Below are positions 18,105-26,984 of a stretch of 64,000 bases of DNA, in pieces (the first letter of the stretch is position 1; every line of letters starts with the position of its first letter). The position numbers were made by a program, and so were the translations under genes. The DNA comes from DATAOG01 sp963753685 (GTDB lineage Bacteria; Pseudomonadota; Alphaproteobacteria; Geminicoccales; Geminicoccaceae). Location: positions 47,309-111,308 of the forward strand of contig CAVWDE010000015.1 of assembly GCA_963753685.1 (NCBI GenBank), written 5' to 3'. The notes beneath the pieces were generated by a model. The model saw only the letters and a list, made by a program, of their open reading frames with translations, was not told the origin of the DNA and did not search any database.

Positions 18105-19265
18105 CTACGATCGTTGCAGGCTCGAAAGTCGTGGCCTTCGGGATGACTCCAGGTAGATCGCGGCGGCGCCGTAGAGGAGTGCCAGCGCCCAGAGCGTCAG
18201 AAACTGGGTGCGCACGTCGGCGATCGTGGCGCCCATCTGGGTGATGCGCACGAAACCATCGATCGCCGCGGTGCTGGGCACGAAGCTCGCCACCAGCGCG
18301 ATCGGCCGCGGGATGGCGACGGCAGGCCACGATGCGCCCGAGAGGAAGAACAGCGGCAGCCCGAGCGCCACGAACGCCAGCTGCACGGTCTCGGGCGTGC
18401 GCATCAGCGCGGTCACGGTCAGCGCCAAAAGGCTGACCGCGAGCACGAACGGCAGCGCGAACACAAGGATCGTGGTCACGTGCCCGACCCGCGGCAGGCC
18501 GTAGAGATAGGGCAGGGAGATCAGGTAGAAGGGCAAAAGGACCGCGTGCAGGGTCAGATAGGCCAGCGCCTTGCCGAGGATGGTGGCGGCAGCGCCGGCC
18601 GGCAGCCCCCGTTCGAGCGCGGTGCCCTCGTCCTTCGACGTGACCAGCAGGCCGATGCCCATGAGCAGGGTCTGCTGCAGGATCAGGACGAAGGCGGCCG
18701 GCAGGACGAAGGTCGCGTAGCCGGCTTGCGGGTTGAACAGCGTCACCGCGGTCAGCGGCAGGGGATCGGCGGCGGCCGCGGCGACCCCGGGATCGACCCC
18801 GGCGCGCACCAGGCGGGCGGTCTCCACCTCGGCGCCGAAGTCGTGCACGACCGCGGCAACCGCGCCGGACACCGCCGAGTTCATCAGGAAATAGCTGCCA
18901 TCGCTGTACAACGCCACGGGCGACGGCCTGCCATGCAGGAGGTCGCGCTCGAAATCGGTCGGGATCAGCAGGATGCCATGGACCTGGCGCGCATAGACAG
19001 CGCGCTCGGCGGTCACCATGTCCGGCAGGGCCGCCGCGACGAGCACGGAATCCGTGGCGTCGATCCGGCGCACCAGGTCACGGCTGCTGGTGCTGCCGTC
19101 ACGGTCGACGACGGCGATCGGCACGTCGCGCAGCGCCTCGGCCAGATAGGGCTGCGGATAGAGCGCGGCATAGAGGAAGAGCGACAGGACCAGCACCGCG
19201 AACGCCGGCCGCACGGTGAAGATGCGCACGAGCTCGCGCCGGTAGACGGCCGCAAGCGCGCTCAT
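18105..19265 (-). CDS. ABC-2 type transporter permease (second of pair)
   Basis: Integral membrane protein of about 386 aa in the ABC-2 (YhhJ/DrrB-like) family: one N-terminal TM (FAVLVLSLFLYAALYPQPYL), a periplasmic domain of about 140 residues, then five TM helices. The segment LSGASWPAVAIPRPI is typical of the last-but-one helix region. Its ATG overlaps the stop of the preceding permease gene (ATGA), so the two are made together and probably form a heterodimer. No ATP-binding protein gene is found in this cluster. Confidence 0.9.
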   Translation of the reverse strand: MSALAAVYRRELVRIFTVRPAFAVLVLSLFLYAALYPQPYLAEALRDVPIAVVDRDGSTSSRDLVRRIDATDSVLVAAALPDMVTAERAVYARQVHGILLIPTDFERDLLHGRPSPVALYSDGSYFLMNSAVSGAVAAVVHDFGAEVETARLVRAGVDPGVAAAAADPLPLTAVTLFNPQAGYATFVLPAAFVLILQQTLLMGIGLLVTSKDEGTALERGLPAGAAATILGKALAYLTLHAVLLPFYLISLPYLYGLPRVGHVTTILVFALPFVLAVSLLALTVTALMRTPETVQLAFVALGLPLFFLSGASWPAVAIPRPIALVASFVPSTAAIDGFVRITQMGATIADVRTQFLTLWALALLYGAAAIYLESSRRPRLSSLQRS

Positions 19266-20512
19266 GCGCCAGGCGCCAGCGCCGGCTCCGGACGCTCGAG
19301 CCGGCGCAGCCGCCGGCGTCTGAGCGTATCGAGCCGCAGCGCGCACAGGCACGCGAGAACGACCACGTAGGCCGCCAGGACCACGATCGGCGGCAGGCTC
19401 AGATCGAGCGGCGTGCCGCGGATGGTCTGGTCGACGCGTGCCTGCAGATACCAGGTGCCAGGCAACAGCGCCCCCCAGGCATGGGCGAAGGCGTTCATGC
19501 CGAGGCGCGGAAAGGTGACGCCCATGTAACCGAATGCCGGAGCGGTAAGCAGCCCCGCGATGCTGACCGCGGTGCCCATTCGCAGCGTGACCACGACCAG
19601 GAGCAAGCCGAGCAGCTGGCAGGCGAAGATGAACAGGATGGCCGCCAGCACCAGGAGCCACGCGTGGCCGCGCAGCGGCATCTCCAGGTAGTCGAACAGG
19701 ACGCTCTCGCCGAGCACGTAGATCACCAGGAAGACCAGGGTGTGCGGCAGCAGCTTGCCGAACAGCGCCGGCCAGAGGCCGCCGCCCAGCCGGCGCAGGG
19801 TCGCGAGACGATAGCGGCCTTCGATGTCGAGCCCGACGGAATAGGCCGAGGTCGTGACGACGATGATCTGCAGCACGGCGGGCAGGAGGGCCGCCAGCAG
19901 GAAATGGGCGTAGTCGAGGGCCGGGTTGAACAGCGTGTTGAGCTGGATCGGGACGGGCGCGATCGCCGCCTGCGCCAGCTCGACCGGCTCGCCCTTGGAG
20001 CTGCGCAAGGCCACCCGCACGGCAGCACCAGCGGCGCCGACCGCGTTGGTGGCCCCGCGCGCGAGGATGCCGCCGACGGTCAGGTGCTGGTTGTCGTAGA
20101 AGAACACGACCTCGGGCCGGCGACCGGCAAAGGCGTCGCGCTGCAGATTGAGCGGCAGCATCAGGAGGCCATAGACCTTGCCGGAGAGGATCTGGTGGCG
20201 ACCTTGCGCCAGATCGTCGACCTGCTCGACGATCGCGATCTCCGAGGTCGCATCGACCGCCCTGATCACGGCGCGCGACAAATCGGTCGTGTCGCGATCG
20301 AGCACGGCGACCGGCAGCTCGGTCGGCAGGCCGGCGCTGAAGACTATGGTCAGCAGCGACATCAAGAAGAGCGGCAGGGCGGTCGTGAAGAACAGCAGGA
20401 CCGGCCGGCGCCGCAGCCAGCGCAGCTCGCGTCGGAACACCAGCGCGAACCCCGGCCGGAGCGGCCGCCGGCGCCGCTCAGGGGCGGCCGGCGCCACGGC
20501 GATCCCAGGCAA
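19262..20512 (-). CDS. ABC-2 type transporter permease (first of pair)
   Basis: ABC-2 family membrane protein of 416 aa with the same plan as its neighbour: N-terminal cytoplasmic basic stretch, TM helix (LLFFTTALPLFLMSLLTIVF), periplasmic domain starting LPVAVLDRDTTDLSRAVIRA, then five or so C-terminal TM helices with GYMGVTFPRLGMNAFAHAWGALLPGTWY. Pairs of such permeases next to an HlyD protein form YhhJ/YhiI-type drug or lipid exporters. The start at 20512 overlaps the end of the HlyD gene by 35 bases; a later start cannot be excluded. Confidence 0.9.
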   Translation of the reverse strand: MPGIAVAPAAPERRRRPLRPGFALVFRRELRWLRRRPVLLFFTTALPLFLMSLLTIVFSAGLPTELPVAVLDRDTTDLSRAVIRAVDATSEIAIVEQVDDLAQGRHQILSGKVYGLLMLPLNLQRDAFAGRRPEVVFFYDNQHLTVGGILARGATNAVGAAGAAVRVALRSSKGEPVELAQAAIAPVPIQLNTLFNPALDYAHFLLAALLPAVLQIIVVTTSAYSVGLDIEGRYRLATLRRLGGGLWPALFGKLLPHTLVFLVIYVLGESVLFDYLEMPLRGHAWLLVLAAILFIFACQLLGLLLVVVTLRMGTAVSIAGLLTAPAFGYMGVTFPRLGMNAFAHAWGALLPGTWYLQARVDQTIRGTPLDLSLPPIVVLAAYVVVLACLCALRLDTLRRRRLRRLERPEPALAPGA

Positions 20513-21488
20513 CGATGCCGCTCATGCCCGGGCGCAGCCCCTTGTATGGCGTGCTCGGCTTGGCGCGCACCTCGAAGGTGCGCAGATCGAAGTCTCCGGT
20601 CGCGCGCGTCGCCCGCCAGGTCGCGAACTGGCCCTGGGCGTTGATCACCGTCACCCGCACCGGGATCTCGGCGTTCTGCAGCGCCGGCACGGTCACCGTG
20701 AACTCGTCGCCGACCTTGAGCCCGGCGAGGACATCTTCGCGCAGGTTGAAGGTGAACCATTGATCGTCGAGGTCGACGATCGAGAACAGCGGCGCGTCGA
20801 CGCCGAAGTTCTCGCCGATCTCCGCGATCCTGGTGGTGACCTGGCCATGGATCGGGGCATGGATCTCAAGCTCGGCCTGATCGGTCCGCCACTGCGCCAC
20901 GGTCGCTTCGGCCTGCTTGACGTTGGCGGTGGCGACCGCCGTCTGGGCGGTCGAGTCGCGGATCGCGAGCTGCAGCTCGGCGTCCGCCGATTCGCGCTGG
21001 CGCAGCGCGGTTTCCAGATCGCGGGTCGCTTCGTCGAGGCGGGCCTGCGGCGTGTCGTGAGAACGCACGAGCTGGACCTGACGCTCGTGGGTCTCGCCGG
21101 CGAGCGTGACCTGGGCGTCGGCCTGCGCGAGCTCGGCCTTGCGCGCGGCAATGACCTGGGGCTGGGTGTTGTTGATCCGGTCCAGATCGGCCTGCGCGGT
21201 CACCAGCGCCGCCTCCGCGACCGCGAGCGACGCCTCGAGCTGCGGGTTCTGCAGGCGGGCGACGACGGCGCCGGGTTCGACCGTGTCGCCGACATCCGCC
21301 ATGAGCTCGTGGACGCGACCGGAGACCCTGGCGCTGACGTCCGCACGGGTGGCGTCGACCTCGCCCTGGACCGTCAGTGCCGGCGGCCGGGTCGCGAACC
21401 AGAGCGCCGCGCCGAGGGCGACCACGATCGCGATGGATGCAAGGAGTCGAGCGAGCCCGCGACCGGTCATCGCCTGTCTCGGCGTCAT
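20478..21488 (-). CDS. HlyD-family membrane fusion protein
   Basis: Periplasmic adaptor of about 336 aa. N-terminal TM anchor (LLASIAIVVALGAALWFA), lipoyl half-motif VQGEVDATRADVSARVSGRVHEL, long coiled-coil hairpin (about residues 85-190), second lipoyl half IHAPIHGQVTTRIAEIGENF, and beta-barrel domain ending GLRPGMSGIVAWD. It links the two ABC-2 permeases encoded downstream to an outer-membrane channel. ATGs at 21488 and 21470 are both possible starts. First gene of a minus-strand set of three. Confidence 0.92.
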   Translation of the reverse strand: MTPRQAMTGRGLARLLASIAIVVALGAALWFATRPPALTVQGEVDATRADVSARVSGRVHELMADVGDTVEPGAVVARLQNPQLEASLAVAEAALVTAQADLDRINNTQPQVIAARKAELAQADAQVTLAGETHERQVQLVRSHDTPQARLDEATRDLETALRQRESADAELQLAIRDSTAQTAVATANVKQAEATVAQWRTDQAELEIHAPIHGQVTTRIAEIGENFGVDAPLFSIVDLDDQWFTFNLREDVLAGLKVGDEFTVTVPALQNAEIPVRVTVINAQGQFATWRATRATGDFDLRTFEVRAKPSTPYKGLRPGMSGIVAWDRRGAGRP

Positions 21489-21606
21489 GATGCCAACGGT
21501 CCGCGAAGGATGCCGCGCGCCCGCCCCGTTGTCCAGCCGCCCGGATCGTGGCCCTTGAGCGGCGATCCCACCCATAAGAAGGGCGTCAGGGCTTCCCGGT
21601 CGGCCC

Positions 21607-21855
21607 TCACTCGCGGTCCACCTCGTCGCCCGCCTGTGGCGGCAGGCTGCCGAGGCGCGCGAGCACCTGATCGAACCTGGCGCGATCGGCCCGGGCGGCA
21701 CGTGAGCGGAAATAGGCCGCCGTGTTGAGCGCGCTCACCTTCTCCGCGACCGCCGTCGCGATGAACTGATTGAGGCTCACGCCATCGGCGCGGGCCAGCT
21801 CCTCGGCCACGCGCTTGATCGAATCGGACAGGCGCAAGGGAAAGGTCCGGCTCAT
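21607..21855 (-). CDS. Ribbon-helix-helix type antitoxin
   Basis: Small protein of 82 aa: the N-terminal SRTFPLRLSDSIKRVAEELARADG and VSLNQFIATAVAEKV form a ribbon-helix-helix DNA-binding unit like that of HicB/CopG-type antitoxins; the C-terminal 35 residues would contact the toxin. Its ATG overlaps the stop of the PIN gene (ATGA), so toxin comes first and antitoxin second, the reverse of the commonest order. Confidence 0.85.
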   Translation of the reverse strand: MSRTFPLRLSDSIKRVAEELARADGVSLNQFIATAVAEKVSALNTAAYFRSRAARADRARFDQVLARLGSLPPQAGDEVDRE

Positions 21856-22271
21856 CGCAGTCTCCGCAGGAATTCGGCCGGCTGCTCGACCTGTATGCCA
21901 AAGTCAGCTGCGGCTGCCATCAGGTCCCGGACGTTGAAGGTCACGATCGTATCCGCCAGCCCGTTGAGCGCAGTCTCCAGGACCATGTCGTCGCCGGGGT
22001 CCCTCGAGCGCGCCCGCCAAAGAAAGTGCAGGTCGACCGGCAGGCAGGCATCGGCCAGCTGGTCGAGTAGCACGTCGACATCCTGCGTCCCGCCGTTTGC
22101 GGCCCGCAGCATCTCGGGCCGCTTCAGGACCGCCTCCCACTCCAGCATCAACGGTACCGAGACCAGGAGCCGGAACCGGCCATCAACCGCGGCGATCAGC
22201 AACTGCCGGCTGGCGCCCGTGGGACTGAGTACGCCCGCGACCACGACGTCCGTATCCAGGACCACGCGCAT
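21852..22271 (-). CDS. PIN-domain toxin (COG1569-type ribonuclease)
   Basis: PIN-domain endoribonuclease of 139 aa, toxin of a type II toxin-antitoxin pair. Acidic catalytic residues are visible: D6 in VVLDTDVVVAGVL, E in LEWEAVLKRPEM, D in SRDPGDDMVLETAL and the late Asp in TFNVRDL. ATG start at 22271. The promoter region lies in the 155 bp between it and the divergent SMP-30 gene; the RHH protein downstream would be the autorepressor. Confidence 0.88.
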   Translation of the reverse strand: MRVVLDTDVVVAGVLSPTGASRQLLIAAVDGRFRLLVSVPLMLEWEAVLKRPEMLRAANGGTQDVDVLLDQLADACLPVDLHFLWRARSRDPGDDMVLETALNGLADTIVTFNVRDLMAAAADFGIQVEQPAEFLRRLR

Positions 22272-22426
22272 GGCATCATATATGACATCACTTGCTCCGC
22301 GTCGACAGGGGAATGAGTTGACCGCTATCGGTGCGCCGTGGTTTGACCATGCCGGGAGCGAGGCCCGCGGGGCGAGAGCCTGAGGTCCAAGGCGAGCGGC
22401 GCGGCGTCAGGGAGGAAGGGGCCAGA

Positions 22427-23393
22427 ATGACCAGACATGATCCCTCGAGCGCGGCGTGGCGGGCGCCGGTGCGCTATCCCGATCCGGCGGTCGAGATCCT
22501 TGATGAACGGTTCGCCAAGTACCGGATCTTCAGCGCTGCCGTCGAGCGGCTCTATACCGGCTGCCGGTGGGCGGAGGGGCCGGTCTGGTTCGGGGACGGG
22601 CGGTATCTTGTTGTGGAGCGACATCCCGAACGACCGGATCCTGAAGTGGGAGGAGGAGACCGGCCGGGTCAGCGCTTACCGCCGGCCCTCGAACTTCGCC
22701 AACGGCAACACCCGCGACCGCCAGGGGCGGCTCGTCACCTGCGAGCACGGGCGGCGGGTGACGCGCACCGAGTACGACGGCACGGTGACCGTGCTGATGG
22801 ATCGCTGGCAGGGCAAGCAGCTCAACTCGCCGAACGACGTGGTCGTGAAGTCGGACGGCTCGATCTGGTTCACCGACCCGCCGTTCGGCATTCTCGGGCA
22901 CTATGAGGGCCACAAGGCCGAGTCGGAGGTGCCCCAGGCGATCTACCGGATCGATGGTGAGAGCGGCGCGGCGAGCGTGGTCGCCGACGACGTGCTGGGC
23001 CCGAACGGGCTCTGCTTCTCTCCGGATGAGCGGTTGCTGTACGTGGTCGAATCGCGCGGCATCCCCAACCGCAAGATCCTGGTCTTCGACGTCGCCGCCA
23101 ACGGGCGGGAGATCGCGAACAAGCAGGTGCTGATCGACGCCGAGGGCGGCACGCCGGATGGCATGCGTTGCGATGTCGACGGCAATCTCTGGTGCGGCTG
23201 GGGGATGGGCAGCGAGGCGCTCGACGGCGTGCTGATCTTCGCGCCCGATGGCACCAGGATCGGCCGCATCGCCCTGCCTGAGCGCTGCGCCAACGTCTGC
23301 TTCGGCGGGCTGAAGCGCAACCGCCTCTTCATGGCCGCGAGCCAGTCGGTATATTCCCTCTATGTCAACACCCAGGGCGCGCCGGGCGGCTGA
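22427..23393 (+). pseudogene. SMP-30/gluconolactonase family protein, broken by a one-base frameshift
   Basis: Six-bladed beta-propeller lactonase/esterase family. The N-terminal part (MTRHDPSSAAWRAPVRYPDP to VWFGDGRYL) reads from the ATG at 22427; the rest (LWSDIPNDRILKWEEETGR onwards to the end) reads in another frame. The switch is at about 22606-22613, where removing one base from CTTGTTGTGG restores the family sequence GDGRYLLWSDIPNDR. Metal-site parts are present in the second frame (SPNDVVVKSDGSIWFTDP, GPNGLCFSPDE, GTPDGMRCDVDGNLW). Either a recent loss of function or a sequence error. The SDR gene follows two bases after the stop. Confidence 0.88.
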
Positions 23394-23395
23394 CC

Positions 23396-24217
23396 ATGGC
23401 CGCCCGCTTTCGGGCCAAGGTCGCGCTGGTGTTGGGCGCCGGCAGCGTCGGGCCGGGCTTTGGCAACGGCAAGGCGACCGCAGTGCTGTTCGCGCGCGAG
23501 GGGGCGTGCGTCTTCGGGGTCGATCGTGATCCGGACGCGCTCGCCGAGACCCGGAGCCTGATCGAGGCCGAGGGCGGCAGGTTCGAGGGACAGGCTGCCG
23601 ACGTCACCCGGGCCCAGGAGCTCGATGCCACGGTTGCCGCCTGCCTCGAGCGCTGCGGCCGGATCGACGTGCTGGTCAACAATGTCGGCGGCTCGGCGCC
23701 GGGCGACCCGGTCAGCATGACCGAGGAGGTCTGGGCCAGACAGCTCGAGATGAACCTGACCTATGTGTTCCAGAGCTGCAAACGGGTGATCCCGATCATG
23801 GTCGGCCAGGGCGGCGGGGCGATCGTCAACCTGGCCTCGATCGCGGCGCTGCGCTATTTCGGCGCCGACGTGGTCGCCTACGCGGCGGCCAAGGCAGCGC
23901 TGATCCAGTTCTCGCGCGTGACCGCGGTCAGATACGCGCCTCAGAACGTGCGCATCAACACGGTGATCCCGGGGCTGATGAACACGCCGCTGGTCAAGGC
24001 CCGGCTGGCCCACGAGCGCGCCGGCGGCGATGCGGACAAGCTGATCGCGGCGCGCCACCGGCAGGTGCCGATGGGCCGGATGGGCGACGGCTTCGACGTC
24101 GCAGAGGCGGTGCTGTTCCTGGCCTCCGACGCCGCCAAATACATCACCGCGACCGAGCTGATCGTCGACGGCGGCCTGTCCGCGTCCTGCGTCGCGCCCC
24201 ATCCGGGCACCGGTTGA
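23396..24217 (+). CDS. SDR-family NAD(P)-dependent oxidoreductase
   Basis: Short-chain dehydrogenase of 273 aa. The nucleotide-binding motif is VLGAGSVGPGFGNG, slightly longer than the usual TGxxxGxG; NNVGG follows the fourth strand, the catalytic Ser is in NLASIAAL, and Tyr-Lys in VAYAAAKAAL. The C-terminus ends FLASDAAKYITATELIVDGGLSAS, the standard SDR ending. It follows the broken SMP-30 gene by two bases; an SDR plus lactonase pair is typical of sugar or sugar-acid oxidation. Confidence 0.93.
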   Translation: MAARFRAKVALVLGAGSVGPGFGNGKATAVLFAREGACVFGVDRDPDALAETRSLIEAEGGRFEGQAADVTRAQELDATVAACLERCGRIDVLVNNVGGSAPGDPVSMTEEVWARQLEMNLTYVFQSCKRVIPIMVGQGGGAIVNLASIAALRYFGADVVAYAAAKAALIQFSRVTAVRYAPQNVRINTVIPGLMNTPLVKARLAHERAGGDADKLIAARHRQVPMGRMGDGFDVAEAVLFLASDAAKYITATELIVDGGLSASCVAPHPGTG

Positions 24218-24351
24218 GCGCCGGTTCGCGACCGCGCGCGCCGTCCTCTTGCGCGATCTGCGCGTGCGGTGTTTCATGCGCCGCGATCGCCGGTCCCGCA
24301 GGAGCGCAGGCGTCAACCATTTGATCTGAGAGACGATTGGGAGATCGGGCC

Positions 24352-25206
24352 TTGGACCCGCAGGCATCCGAGCCGCCAAAGCCGCCACGCGACATCGGCT
24401 TCGAGCAGCTGCCAAAACTGCCGTGGGACCCCGCCCGACGCGCGGAGTCGCTGCAGAAGGTCGCGGACTACGTGGCCGCCGAGGCCGAAAAGTCGATCGC
24501 GTGGTATCTGCACAAGAAGACCGGCAAGCGGCTGCGCGCCCAGGGCTTTCGTTTTGCCGCGATCGTCGCGACCGCGTTCGCCGGTCTGATCCCGCTGCTC
24601 GCCGAGATCTACGGGACGCCGAAACCCGCCTGGGCGTCGGTCGCGCTCGTGGTTGCGGCGGCCTGCGTCGGGCTCGATCGCTTCTTCGGCTACTCCACCG
24701 CCTGGATGCGGTTTCTGACCACCGAGATGCAGATCCGCCACGCGCTGCACGGCTTCCTGCTCGACTGGGAGATCCGGCGCGCGGTCTGGGAGGGCAAGCA
24801 CGATCCCGGGCCGCAGGAGGCCGAGGCCGGGCTCAGACGCTGCAAGGAGTTCCTGGCCCAGGTCAACGAGCTTCTGAAGGCGGAGATGGACAGCTGGGTC
24901 ACCGAGTTCAGCGCCGCGCTCACCGATATCGACAAGGCCGCCAAGGCGCAGGCCGAGATCATGCGCATGGGTGCTGCGAACGTGACGGTTGCCAACGGCG
25001 AGCAATGCGCAGACGGCTGGCGGCTGGCGCTCGACGGCGGGGCCGAGGAGACGCACCATGGCAAGACCGCGGCGCTGCGCAATCTGATGCCCGGCTCCCA
25101 TACGGCCACCATCCGAGGCCGGATCGGGGATCGGGATCTGCAGGCTGAGGCGGCGTTCAGCATCGCCGCCGCGCAGGTTGCGAGCCTGGCGGTGAGCCTC
25201 GCTTGA
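24352..25206 (+). CDS. SLATT-like two-TM protein with C-terminal beta-rich domain
   Basis: Protein of about 284 aa. A helix with AEAEKSIAWYLHKKTGKRLRAQGFR is followed by two TM segments (FAAIVATAFAGLIPLLAEIYG and WASVALVVAAACVGLDRFF), then GYSTAWMRFLTTEMQIRHALHGFLLDWE and a helical stretch. This plan and the GLDRFFGYSTAWMRF block resemble SLATT (SMODS/SLOG-associated 2TM effector) domains known from bacterial conflict systems. Residues from about 205 on look like a small beta-sandwich. No ATG fits; TTG at 24352 is preferred because GGGAG lies nine bases upstream (TTG at 24337 is the alternative). No nucleotide cyclase or sensor gene is adjacent. Confidence 0.65.
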   Translation: MDPQASEPPKPPRDIGFEQLPKLPWDPARRAESLQKVADYVAAEAEKSIAWYLHKKTGKRLRAQGFRFAAIVATAFAGLIPLLAEIYGTPKPAWASVALVVAAACVGLDRFFGYSTAWMRFLTTEMQIRHALHGFLLDWEIRRAVWEGKHDPGPQEAEAGLRRCKEFLAQVNELLKAEMDSWVTEFSAALTDIDKAAKAQAEIMRMGAANVTVANGEQCADGWRLALDGGAEETHHGKTAALRNLMPGSHTATIRGRIGDRDLQAEAAFSIAAAQVASLAVSLA

Positions 25207-25243
25207 GCGCTCTGGGTCCGCAGCTGGAATTCCGGCGCGAAGT

Positions 25244-25792
25244 TCAGTCCGCGAACGCCCGCGAGCCGTCCGGGGTCGGTATGTCGAAGGCGTTGAGGGT
25301 CATCGAGACCAGCGTGTAGTAGCCGAGGATGCCGACCAGGTCGACCAGGCCTTCCCGCCCGAGCGCGGCTTCCGCCTGGGCGTAGGTCGCATCCGAGAGC
25401 GCCCGGGTCGCGTGCAGCTCGTGCGCGACCGCATAGACGGCGCGAGATTTCAGGTCCGCGAGCTCCGGCTCGGCGCCGGTCCGGATCGCCTCGATCACGG
25501 CATCGGGGATGCCCGCCGCACGCGCCAGCCTGGCGTGCGCGTACCACTCGAACTCCGCCTTCCAGGCGCTGCCGGTGACCAGGATCGCGAGCTCCGAGAG
25601 GGCGGGCGGCAGCGAGCTCTCGAAGCGGGCATAGGCGCCGAGCTTCTGGGCGCGGTCGGCGAGCCCGGGTGCCTGCAGCCAGACCTTGAGCGGGCCCACG
25701 ACGTGGCCGCGCGGACCGGCCGCGATCTGGTCGTGGATGCGGCGCTGCGCGGCGCTCATCTGCTCGTAGGCAAGCTCGGGCAGGCGGCTCAT
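25244..25792 (-). CDS. Carboxymuconolactone decarboxylase (CMD) family protein
   Basis: Alpha-helical CMD-fold protein of 182 aa. Family features: MSRLPELAYEQMSAAQRRIHDQI, GPLKVWLQAPGLADRAQKLGAYARF, LSELAILVTGSAWKAEFEWYAHARLARAAG, and LVDLVGILGYYTLVSMTLNAF. The CxxC pair of AhpD peroxidases is absent, so it is not a peroxidase of that type; gamma-carboxymuconolactone decarboxylase-like activity on some acid is more likely. GGGAG lies upstream of the ATG at 25792. Divergent from the TauD-family gene across a region with a 22-bp direct repeat. Confidence 0.88.
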   Translation of the reverse strand: MSRLPELAYEQMSAAQRRIHDQIAAGPRGHVVGPLKVWLQAPGLADRAQKLGAYARFESSLPPALSELAILVTGSAWKAEFEWYAHARLARAAGIPDAVIEAIRTGAEPELADLKSRAVYAVAHELHATRALSDATYAQAEAALGREGLVDLVGILGYYTLVSMTLNAFDIPTPDGSRAFAD

Positions 25793-25855
25793 GGACGGTC
25801 TCCCGGATCGCAGGCTGCAGACTTTGCCCGCCGGTAGTGGACCAGCATCCCCCAG

Positions 25856-25899
25856 TCTGGCAAGAGCCTGGCAAGGGTCTGGCAAGAGCCTGGCAAGAC
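25856..25899. repeat. 22-bp direct repeat in the CMD/TauD divergent promoter region
   Basis: Two adjacent units (25856-25877 and 25878-25899) differ only at the last two bases. Each contains TGGCAAG twice, and the inverse CTTGCCAGAC follows at about 25905. The spacing of one half-motif per helical turn suggests binding sites for a regulator of the two divergent genes. Confidence 0.6.
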
Positions 25900-25962
25900 C
25901 GCCCGCTTGCCAGACCCGGCCCGCTGTCGGATGCTGGCCGCTGCGCCAGGGAGGGTTTGGCC

Positions 25963-26856
25963 ATGACCATCGAAATCCGCCAGCTCCACCCGCTGTTCGT
26001 CGGCGAGGTCTCGGGCGTCGACCTGCGCCAACCGCTCGCGGCCGGGGACGTCCGGGCGATCGAGGCGGGCATGGATCGCCATGCCGTCCTGGTGTTCCAC
26101 GACCAGCCGCTCAGCGATGAGCAGCAGGTCGCCTTCAGCCGCAACTTCGGCGCGATCGAGCTCGCGGTCGGCAGCAACGTCACCAAGCCCGAGGAGCGGC
26201 GGCTGCCGGTCGAGCTCGCGGACATCTCCAACCTCGATCGCGACCACCGGGTGTTCGCGCGCGACGACCGCCGGCGGATGTTCAATCTTGGCAACCGGCT
26301 CTGGCATTCCGACAGCTCCTTCCGGGCGATCCCGGCCAAATATTCGCTGCTCTCGGCGCGCGCCGTGCCGTCCAGCGGCGGCGATACCGAGTTCGCCGAC
26401 ATGCGCGCCGCCTACGACGCCCTCGATGCGGCGACCAAGGCCGAGATCGAGGACCTGATCTGCGAGCACTCGCTGATGTATTCCCGCAGCCAGCTGGGCT
26501 TTGCCGACTTCACCGATGGGGAGAAGATCACCTTCGCGCCGGTCCGCCAGTGCCTGGTGCGCACGCACCCGGTCACCGGCCGCAGGTCGCTGTTCCTTGC
26601 CTCCCACGCCGGCACGATCGTCGGCTGGCCGATGCCGGAGGCGCGCGCGCTGCTGCGCGATCTGATCGAGCACGCGACCCAGCGCGAGTTCGTCCACGTC
26701 CATCACTGGCGGCGGCATGACCTCGTGGTGTGGGACAATCGCCAGACCATGCACCGGGCGCGCCGCTACCCTGAGACCGAGGAAGTGCGGGACATGCGGC
26801 GGACCACGATCGCCGGCGACGGGCCGACCGCACCCCAGCAGGGCCTGCCGATGTAG
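25963..26856 (+). CDS. TauD/TfdA-family Fe(II)/2-oxoglutarate dioxygenase
   Basis: Oxygenase of 297 aa. Iron ligands: His-x-Asp in WHSDSSFRA and the distal His in MHRARRY; the 2-oxoglutarate Arg is in MRRTTIAG. The N-terminus ITIEIRQLHPLFVGEVSGVDL-like block and the AVLVFHDQPLSDEQQVAFSR segment are family-standard. TfdA-type enzymes open ether links of aryloxyacetates; TauD acts on taurine; the substrate here is unknown. The ATG at 25963 follows a CAGGGAGGG ribosome binding site. Divergent from the CMD-family gene. Confidence 0.92.
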   Translation: MTIEIRQLHPLFVGEVSGVDLRQPLAAGDVRAIEAGMDRHAVLVFHDQPLSDEQQVAFSRNFGAIELAVGSNVTKPEERRLPVELADISNLDRDHRVFARDDRRRMFNLGNRLWHSDSSFRAIPAKYSLLSARAVPSSGGDTEFADMRAAYDALDAATKAEIEDLICEHSLMYSRSQLGFADFTDGEKITFAPVRQCLVRTHPVTGRRSLFLASHAGTIVGWPMPEARALLRDLIEHATQREFVHVHHWRRHDLVVWDNRQTMHRARRYPETEEVRDMRRTTIAGDGPTAPQQGLPM

Positions 26857-26984
26857 CGGGGCGGCCGGGGCCGGCGATCGCCTGCCCTGCAGCGCCGGGT
26901 TGCGGGCCTGCCTGTCCGAACGCGGCGTCGGTCGCGCGGTGATCCCGCTAGCGTGCCCCCATGGAGCAGTGACGGAGGGAGTCG

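Noticed and set aside
25244..25792. AhpD-type alkylhydroperoxidase
   Set aside because: The CxxC active site is absent from the CMD-fold protein.
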